NCBI GenBank assembly: GCA_002308795.1
Contig: DBVV01000100.1
Location: 19,619-26,096 of the forward strand
Direction of reading: 5' to 3'
Source of the DNA: Mageeibacillus sp. UBA1255
Lineage (GTDB): Bacteria > Bacillota > Clostridia > UBA1212 > UBA1255
Length of the DNA stretch: 6,478 nt
Positions 1-4,991 of the stretch are shown here, one piece after another. The translations under genes were made by a program, and so were the position numbers. Numbering within the stretch: position 1 is the first letter of the stretch; each line of letters begins with the position of its first letter. The notes under the pieces were generated by a model. It was not told the origin of the DNA and did not search any database. It saw only the letters and a program-made list of their open reading frames with translations.

Positions 1-1
1 C

Positions 2-496
2 GCGCGTTTTACCGGCTGTACCGCCATGGCGTCTGATTACAGCAGATACAGAGTATGCGGCGACGTCGGAGGCGCAGAAGGAGGGACCGGTTTTGGAGAA
101 AACGTACGGCTTTACTATCACAGCTTTTCAAAACCGGCAGACGTGGCGGAACCTGTAACGGTCTACAGACCCGATCCGGCATCGTTTGGCAAAAGAGCAG
201 AAGAAGCGCTGAAAGCGGGGCATGGAGGCGGAGATTTCTGGATCGTTGAAAATATGAAAAACTATTTTCTGCACGGTGAAAAACCATTCTTCGACGTATA
301 TAAGGGGGTCGCGATGTCGGCGACGGCTATACTCGGGCTCCGTTCCAGTTTTAATCACGGAGAAAATATGAAAGTGCCGGATTTCAGCAAAGAAGAGGAG
401 CGCGTGAAATGGCAGGACGACGACCTGACTCCGTTCCCGGATGAAAACGGCGAGGGAATAACTTACCCGTGCACGATGCCCCACCCGGAGATCTAA
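2..496 (+). CDS. Gfo/Idh/MocA-family oxidoreductase, C-terminal part (5' end outside window)
   Basis: The reading frame is open to the left edge, so the ATG at 26 is internal and 164 C-terminal codons are visible before TAA at 494-496. The segment resembles the substrate-binding half of NAD(P)-dependent Gfo/Idh/MocA proteins. It has a YRV..GD strand near the start, then GHGGGDFW (His codon at 221-223), FFDVYKGVAMSATAILG, a PDFSKEEER segment and a LTPFPDENG tail. The nucleotide-binding Rossmann domain must lie upstream, outside the window. The GHGGxD signature also occurs in the related NAD-dependent glycosidases of family GH109, so the protein could be either a sugar or cyclitol dehydrogenase or a redox-assisted glycosidase; the visible part cannot decide. 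Cytoplasmic location is inferred from the family. It is probably co-transcribed with the GH3 gene 14 bases downstream. Family assignment is fairly secure, substrate unknown. Confidence 0.8.
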   Translation, partial: ARFTGCTAMASDYSRYRVCGDVGGAEGGTGFGENVRLYYHSFSKPADVAEPVTVYRPDPASFGKRAEEALKAGHGGGDFWIVENMKNYFLHGEKPFFDVYKGVAMSATAILGLRSSFNHGENMKVPDFSKEEERVKWQDDDLTPFPDENGEGITYPCTMPHPEI

Positions 497-498
497 TC

Positions 499-504
499 AA
501 GAGG
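499..504 (+). promoter_or_regulatory. Ribosome binding site of the lipoprotein GH3 gene
   Basis: AAGAGG lies 6 bases before the ATG at 511 and decides the start. In-frame upstream ATGs at 469 (inside the preceding gene) and 505 (touching this site) have no suitably spaced Shine-Dalgarno sequence. Only the start at 511 gives a protein beginning directly with a Lys-rich signal peptide. Confidence 0.65.
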
Positions 505-510
505 ATGACC

Positions 511-585
511 ATGAAAAAACAGATGATTTTTACCGCGGTCACACTGATCGTGGCTATAGTGGCAATATTTACGTTTGCGTCTTGC
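511..585 (+). other. Lipoprotein signal peptide with lipobox Cys25
   Basis: The first 25 codons encode a positively charged start (MKK), a hydrophobic core rich in Ile, Val, Ala and Phe, and the lipobox FASC with Cys25 at 583-585. This is the pattern recognised by prolipoprotein diacylglyceryl transferase and signal peptidase II. The following residues (KLKPIDPAETEASGE) look like a flexible linker. Confidence 0.85.
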
Positions 586-3063
586 ATGAAACTTAAACCG
601 ATCGATCCGGCCGAGACCGAAGCGTCCGGCGAACTGACCCCGGAGGCAGCGATCACGGTGTATAGTATAAAGGAAGCGGAAGGCGGGATACTCGTTAACC
701 TCTCGTGCGAATTTAACGGCTTCGAGGATCCGGATCTTTCAGAATGGACACTTGACTTCATACTGACCGATAAGTATTTCGAAGAAGAATACTACCAGAC
801 CGCAGAACTGAAAGTTTCTCCGGCAGACTACCTGATCGAGTGCCCGAAAGAAAGAAGCGGCGGGGAACTGTCGCTGTTAGTACAAATAAGAGAAAAGAAA
901 AATTGGAAGAACTGTGCCGGGGGCGCTTATTTAGAGATCTCATACGGCCTGCCTCAGCTTACGACTGACGGTGTCCTTTGCGTCCTTTCCGAAATGACGG
1001 TCGAAGACAAAGCAAATCTTGTCTTCGGTCACGACCCCGTTAAAGGCGGCGCTTCGGGAGGAACGTACAGTCTGTGGCGCTTCGGGGTTCCTTCTGTTAC
1101 GGTCAATGACGGCCCGGCCGGTATCCGGTACAGCCACGGCATCTGGTATCCGTCTATGATGAATATGACTTCATCGTGGGACAATGAACTGATCGCAGAT
1201 ATCGGCTCGTTTATCGGCTCGGATACTCTCTCAAACGGTATCGACGTGATACTCGGACCGGGCATGAATATCCAGAAAAACGTGACCGGAGGCCGTAATT
1301 TCGAATATTGTTCAGAAGATCCGTTCCTGACCGGTATGGCTGCCGCTTCGTACGTCAGAGGAGTCCAGAGCTCAGGCGCAGATGCCTGCATAAAACATTT
1401 TGCGCTCAATAATCAGGAAACTTACCGCGGCTCTGTCAGTGCAAACGTGACTGAACGTGCACTCAGAGAGATCTATTTAAGGCCTTTCAGGATCGCCGTT
1501 GAAAAATCAGAGCCGGAGTGGATAATGTCATCATACAACTGCCTGAACGGAACGCACACTTCGATCGACCGGGAACTGTTAACAGATATCCTTAGATACG
1601 AATTCGGTTTTAAAGGAGCCGTGATGTCCGACTGGGGTTCGGCAGGCAGCGTCGTCGATAAAGTAAAGGCGGGCAACGACCTTAACATGCCCGGAGCTTC
1701 TTCTGATAAAGATGCGGTCATAAAAGCGCTGGAGGAAGGAAAACTTACTATAGAAGAACTGGATGCATGCTGCGAGCGTATTTTAAGAGCGGTAGCAGGA
1801 TCTGCGACCAAACGGGAATATCCTATGAATACCGGCATCGATTACGACGGACATTCGGATTTCGCTGCTGATGCCGCAGCGGAAACCATGGTATTGCTAA
1901 AGAACGATGGCGGTGCGCTTCCGTTAAAGAAAGGCACGTCTGTAGCGTTATTCGGAAACGGTTCGTTCAATACGGTATTCGGCGGAGACGGATCAGGCGC
2001 CGTTTATGCGAGATCAACGGTCAATATTTTTGACGGGATCAAAAATTCAAAAAAACTGTCTTTATACGATGAATACGGAAATCCGTTCGTTTATTGCGAG
2101 CCTCATTCGGCTGAGAAGCCGGAAAATGACGTGAAAGTCACTGCAGAATACGCAGCCGAAACCTCATCGAATGCAGATTGCGCAGTCATCGTCATATCGC
2201 GTTCTTCAACGGAAGGTGCGGACAATCAGGTCTGCAAAGGAGGCTTCTATCTTTCGGACAATGAGTCTGATATGATCGATACTGTCTCAAAAGCATTCCA
2301 TGAGGCAGGAAAGAAAGTCATTGTCCTCCTCAACGTCGGAAACCCGATCGAAGTAGTATCATGGAGAGATAAAGTTGACGCCCTGATGATGATCGGATAT
2401 CCCGGGGAACGTACGGGAACGGCAGTCGCGGCGGTATTGTCCGGCGAAAAAACTCCTTCCGCGAAATTAACGATGACGTGGCCGGTAGATTACGAAGACG
2501 TTCCGGCGCATGATCATTTCCCCGGCAATTCTTCTGCAGCTACTTATTACGAAGATATTTACGTCGGTTACAGGTATTATTCGACTTTTGGCAAGGAAGT
2601 GGCATATCCGTTTGGATACGGGCTATCTTATACAGGATTCAGTTATTCCGGCTTTAAACTGAAAAAGTCGGAACAGGGCAATTATTACGCGGAAGTTACC
2701 GTTAAAAATACAGGTAAAGCAAACGGCAGAGAGGTCGTCGAGTTTTACGTTTCAAAGCCTGAAACGTCATTCGAGCAGCCTGCATATGAGCTTTGCGCGT
2801 ATGCTAAAACGTCAGAAATGAAGCCCGGCCAGTATCAGACGGTAAAAGTGCTGATAAAAGCATCCGAATTTGCAACGTATGACACGGAAAACAGCCTGTA
2901 TATTGCCGACAGCGGTAAATACACGTTTTACGTCGGAAACGCGGCGGGGTCGTTTTTGTTCAGTACGGAAACAGAAAGGGACGCGGTCACGGTCGTTTAT
3001 GAAGCTGAAAACCGCTGCGTCCCGAAAGCTAAATTTGACGTTTTAAAAAAGGCTGCTAAGTAA
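511..3063 (+). CDS. Secreted lipoprotein glycoside hydrolase family 3 (beta-glucosidase-like)
   Basis: This is a complete 850-residue GH3 enzyme that would hydrolyse terminal beta-linked sugars, most often beta-glucosides, with retention of configuration. Residues 1-24 form a signal peptide (MKK then a hydrophobic stretch) ending in the lipobox FASC. Cys25 would be lipidated, anchoring the enzyme outside the membrane. A short acidic linker follows, then roughly residues 35-155 of unassigned sequence. The GH3 barrel starts near LSEMTVEDK (159-167). Visible signatures are NDGPAGIR (Asp200, Arg206), GPGMNI (249-254), GGRNFEY (260-266), KHFALNNQE (295-303) and VMSDWGS with nucleophile Asp374. The second domain carries RSSTEGAD, where Glu568 is the likely acid/base. 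YPFGYGLSYT (699-708) leads into a C-terminal fibronectin-III-like domain. No PA14 insertion is apparent. It is 14 bases behind the oxidoreductase gene, probably one operon. GH3 also includes xylosidases, arabinosidases and N-acetylglucosaminidases, so the exact substrate is open. Confidence 0.93.
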   Translation: MKKQMIFTAVTLIVAIVAIFTFASCMKLKPIDPAETEASGELTPEAAITVYSIKEAEGGILVNLSCEFNGFEDPDLSEWTLDFILTDKYFEEEYYQTAELKVSPADYLIECPKERSGGELSLLVQIREKKNWKNCAGGAYLEISYGLPQLTTDGVLCVLSEMTVEDKANLVFGHDPVKGGASGGTYSLWRFGVPSVTVNDGPAGIRYSHGIWYPSMMNMTSSWDNELIADIGSFIGSDTLSNGIDVILGPGMNIQKNVTGGRNFEYCSEDPFLTGMAAASYVRGVQSSGADACIKHFALNNQETYRGSVSANVTERALREIYLRPFRIAVEKSEPEWIMSSYNCLNGTHTSIDRELLTDILRYEFGFKGAVMSDWGSAGSVVDKVKAGNDLNMPGASSDKDAVIKALEEGKLTIEELDACCERILRAVAGSATKREYPMNTGIDYDGHSDFAADAAAETMVLLKNDGGALPLKKGTSVALFGNGSFNTVFGGDGSGAVYARSTVNIFDGIKNSKKLSLYDEYGNPFVYCEPHSAEKPENDVKVTAEYAAETSSNADCAVIVISRSSTEGADNQVCKGGFYLSDNESDMIDTVSKAFHEAGKKVIVLLNVGNPIEVVSWRDKVDALMMIGYPGERTGTAVAAVLSGEKTPSAKLTMTWPVDYEDVPAHDHFPGNSSAATYYEDIYVGYRYYSTFGKEVAYPFGYGLSYTGFSYSGFKLKKSEQGNYYAEVTVKNTGKANGREVVEFYVSKPETSFEQPAYELCAYAKTSEMKPGQYQTVKVLIKASEFATYDTENSLYIADSGKYTFYVGNAAGSFLFSTETERDAVTVVYEAENRCVPKAKFDVLKKAAK

Positions 3064-3067
3064 TTAA

Positions 3068-3097
3068 CGGAAAGTTCCGGTCAACGTTCGTTGAACC
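3068..3097. other. Inverted repeats in the convergent gene junction, possible weak bidirectional terminator
   Basis: Two small inverted repeats lie at the tail-to-tail junction. CGGAA (3068-3072) and TTCCG (3075-3079) are separated by only two bases. GGTCAAC (3079-3085) can pair with GTTGAACC (3090-3097) around a GTTC loop, with one bulged A; this second hairpin includes the GH127 stop codon. Neither is followed by a run of T on either strand, so they are not a classical intrinsic terminator. A role in ending transcription of both blocks is only a possibility. Confidence 0.2.
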
Positions 3098-4907
3098 ATA
3101 CGAGCATATCGTCTTCTCCGCGGTTCGCGAACGAATAGTACGGGATCATGTGGAGCTTGAAAGGCGCGTATTCAGATCTTTCCGCGGGATAATATAGCTT
3201 TCCGCCGTTTGCAGGAAGTTTCATGCAAGCGTCGATCTCGATCTCCGGAAGTCCTGAAGGGCCCGCCTGTAGAACTGCCGCATCTTTCGCTGACGCGGGG
3301 GAGAGGGACAACATATGAAAATCGACGGCGTTATTGTCCGCACCTTCCGCACAGTAAACGACGGGACCGCGGATAACTGCGACCTTGCCCGAATTGTCCC
3401 AGACGCGGCTGTCTGAAGAGACGATACTTACGGGTATGTCGAAATCGACGGTCGCGCTGTCAGAGAAGAACACCGCGTAACCGTTTTCCACCGTGTACTG
3501 ACCGGATGCGGTGAATCCTGTGCACCAGCCCGGTATCCTTACGTGGATCTTAGAAGCGCCCGGAGCCGATATAGATACGCGGCCGGAGAAAGGATAATCT
3601 GTTTCAGTCCTTATTTCGATGCCGTTTGCTTTTGCGCTGCTCTTTGCGAACTGATTTACGTATATTTCATCGCCGTCCGCCGCATACAGATAATCTCCTA
3701 CTGAAGCCAGCAGGCGGTTCAGGTTAGGCGGGCAGCAGGAACAACCGAAAACTTTTACCCGCTGCGTGATGGGCAGCCTGATCTGGTTGCTCGTAGCCTT
3801 GATCTTGTAGTGATTGCGGAGATTGATCTCGAGCGGATTTTCATAGAAGAAGCAGTCGCCGGAGATGGAAAGACCGGAGATCACGCCGTTGTACAGGAGC
3901 CGCTCGATAACGTCCGCATATTTAGCATCTTTTTCCAGCAAAAACATACGCTGGCTGAAATAGATAAGAGCGATCCCGGCGCACGTTTCTGTGTAAGCGC
4001 TCTCGGGAGGCAGATCGTATGGGACGGTGAAAGCCTCTCCGTAACAGGTAGAGCCTATACCGCCGCTGATATACATCTTACTCGTGGCGATGTCGTTCCA
4101 GATCTGTCTGCATGACTCTGCGATCTCCTCATCGCCGGTCTCAAGCGCGTAATCAGCCATTGACGCATAAAAGTAGCACGCTCTTACGCTGTGTCCGACT
4201 GCCTCGCGCGCCTCACGCGGAGGAACGTCCTGCTGATAGAGCCCGTATATTCCGCCTGCGATCGGTTTGTCCAGTTCGTTCGAACCGCGCATATCGACAA
4301 AAAACTTTGCCAGCGTCAGATACTTTTCAAGTTTCGTGCATCTGTACAATCTGAAAAGCGCTATCTCGATCTCTTCGTGGCCGGGAGTTTGAAACGCTGC
4401 TGATTTTTCCACGCGGAAGATCCTATCGACAAGATCCGCATATTTCATCATTATCTTGAGGAATCTGTCTCTGCCGGTAGCTTCATAATACGCGACCGCA
4501 GCTTCGATCAGATGACCGCAGCAGTAAAGTTCGTGGTTCCCGCGCACCGTGAAGCGGTTCTGCGGTTCGATCGTCGTATAGTAACTGTTAACGTAACCGT
4601 CATCCCACTGATTCTTCTCGATGTCATCGATGACCGATTCGATCTTTGCGGTAAGATCTTCGTCAGGATGTTTCGCGAGCACGTATGACGCACCCTCGAT
4701 CCACTTCGCAACGTCTGAATCCCAGAATATGTGAGGTCTGTTGGGTTCTCCCTCTTTCCAGGTGCATGAAAACGCTTTTACTCTTCCGGTCTCGTTAAAA
4801 CGGTCGTAAACCGCGCCGATCGTAACGTCTTTATTAAGTTTTTCAATGTGCGAAAGAAATCCGCCTGTTAATTCCGTATCTGCGAATCCGATCTGTTTAA
4901 TACTCAT
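3081..4907 (-). CDS. GH127 (DUF1680) beta-L-arabinofuranosidase-type glycoside hydrolase
   Basis: This is a complete 608-residue protein of the DUF1680 family, whose characterised member HypBA1 of Bifidobacterium longum releases beta-L-arabinofuranose with a zinc-bound cysteine nucleophile. All key positions are visible: GEAF with Glu291 (HypBA1 Glu322), TETCA with Glu307 and Cys309 (Glu338, Cys340), and CCPPN with Cys391 and Cys392 (nucleophile Cys417 and Cys418). The 16-residue spacing from Glu291 to Glu307 equals that in HypBA1. Other family signatures are WDDGYVNSYY (101-110), HELYCCGHLIEAA (125-137) and GHSVRA (238-243). An (alpha/alpha) barrel should cover about residues 1-420, followed by beta-sandwich domains ending in the usual PYYSFANRG..MLVW. 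There is no signal peptide, so it probably acts in the cytoplasm on imported oligosaccharides. The ATG at 4907 is supported by GGAGG seven bases upstream. It lies 80 bases behind a GH3 gene. Relatives in this clan have other sugar specificities, so the substrate is inferred. Confidence 0.93.
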   Translation of the reverse strand: MSIKQIGFADTELTGGFLSHIEKLNKDVTIGAVYDRFNETGRVKAFSCTWKEGEPNRPHIFWDSDVAKWIEGASYVLAKHPDEDLTAKIESVIDDIEKNQWDDGYVNSYYTTIEPQNRFTVRGNHELYCCGHLIEAAVAYYEATGRDRFLKIMMKYADLVDRIFRVEKSAAFQTPGHEEIEIALFRLYRCTKLEKYLTLAKFFVDMRGSNELDKPIAGGIYGLYQQDVPPREAREAVGHSVRACYFYASMADYALETGDEEIAESCRQIWNDIATSKMYISGGIGSTCYGEAFTVPYDLPPESAYTETCAGIALIYFSQRMFLLEKDAKYADVIERLLYNGVISGLSISGDCFFYENPLEINLRNHYKIKATSNQIRLPITQRVKVFGCSCCPPNLNRLLASVGDYLYAADGDEIYVNQFAKSSAKANGIEIRTETDYPFSGRVSISAPGASKIHVRIPGWCTGFTASGQYTVENGYAVFFSDSATVDFDIPVSIVSSDSRVWDNSGKVAVIRGPVVYCAEGADNNAVDFHMLSLSPASAKDAAVLQAGPSGLPEIEIDACMKLPANGGKLYYPAERSEYAPFKLHMIPYYSFANRGEDDMLVWFNER

Positions 4908-4914
4908 ATCTGTA

Positions 4915-4919
4915 CCTCC
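4915..4919 (-). promoter_or_regulatory. Ribosome binding site of the GH127 gene
   Basis: On the - strand GGAGG is followed by seven bases and the ATG at 4907. This near-ideal Shine-Dalgarno sequence fixes the start codon. It lies two bases after the inverted repeat at 4922-4940, so that structure could affect ribosome access. Confidence 0.8.
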
Positions 4920-4921
4920 GC

Positions 4922-4953
4922 ACCGGATAAAAGCTCCGGTTTATTCAGCTTTT
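4922..4953 (-). promoter_or_regulatory. Overlapping inverted repeats in the GH127 leader (candidate cis-regulatory structure)
   Basis: Read on the - strand, AAAAGCT (4953-4947) pairs perfectly with AGCTTTT (4935-4929), giving 7 bp around 11 bases. ACCGGA (4940-4935) pairs perfectly with TCCGGT (4927-4922), giving 6 bp around 7 bases. The 5' arm of the second repeat lies mostly in the loop of the first and shares base 4935 with it, so the two simple hairpins compete. A pseudoknot would leave only about two bases to span the 7-bp stem, which makes it unlikely at full length. The pair could be an RNA switch, a protein operator, or chance. No known riboswitch consensus was recognised. Confidence 0.35.
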
Positions 4954-4961
4954 CGTTGTCA

Positions 4962-4991
4962 ATGATACCATATGCGGCGTCCGGCGGTCAA
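4962..4991 (-). promoter_or_regulatory. Candidate sigma-70-type promoter for the GH127 gene
   Basis: On the - strand TTGACC (4991-4986) is followed, after 18 bases, by TATCAT (4967-4962), preceded by TGG as in an extended -10. Each hexamer matches consensus at five of six positions. The -35 overlaps the TGA stop of the upstream GH3 gene. Transcription would start near 4955, leaving a leader of about 48 bases that begins at the first inverted repeat. A second, exact TTGACA (4963-4958) has no good -10 at normal spacing. Read-through from the GH3 gene remains possible. Confidence 0.4.

Noticed and set aside
26..28. ATG at 26 as the start of the oxidoreductase
   Set aside because: The frame is open to the left edge, and the protein from here would lack the whole nucleotide-binding domain of its family.
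55..249. Arginine-rich 64-codon open frame inside the oxidoreductase gene
   Set aside because: It overlaps a well-supported gene in another frame; the Arg run is a frame-shift reading of the real gene. No ribosome binding site or family resemblance.
469..510. Upstream in-frame ATG codons at 469 and 505 as starts of the lipoprotein GH3
   Set aside because: The first lies inside the preceding gene and would place about 14 extra residues before the signal peptide. Neither has a well-spaced ribosome binding site, while 511 does.
384..1838. Several 60-126-codon open frames antisense to the oxidoreductase and lipoprotein GH3 genes
   Set aside because: They sit opposite genes with complete catalytic motifs, have no recognisable protein features and look like shadows of the coding strand.
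3810..4403. Three + strand open frames of 70-101 codons opposite the GH127 gene
   Set aside because: The - strand frame here carries the GH127 catalytic residues. The + strand frames show no domain, signal or initiation site.
4922..4953. Intrinsic terminator for the BglX-like GH3 gene
   Set aside because: The stems are short, the only T run lies within the stem arm, and no T-rich tail follows on the - strand, so I treat it as a leader structure instead.
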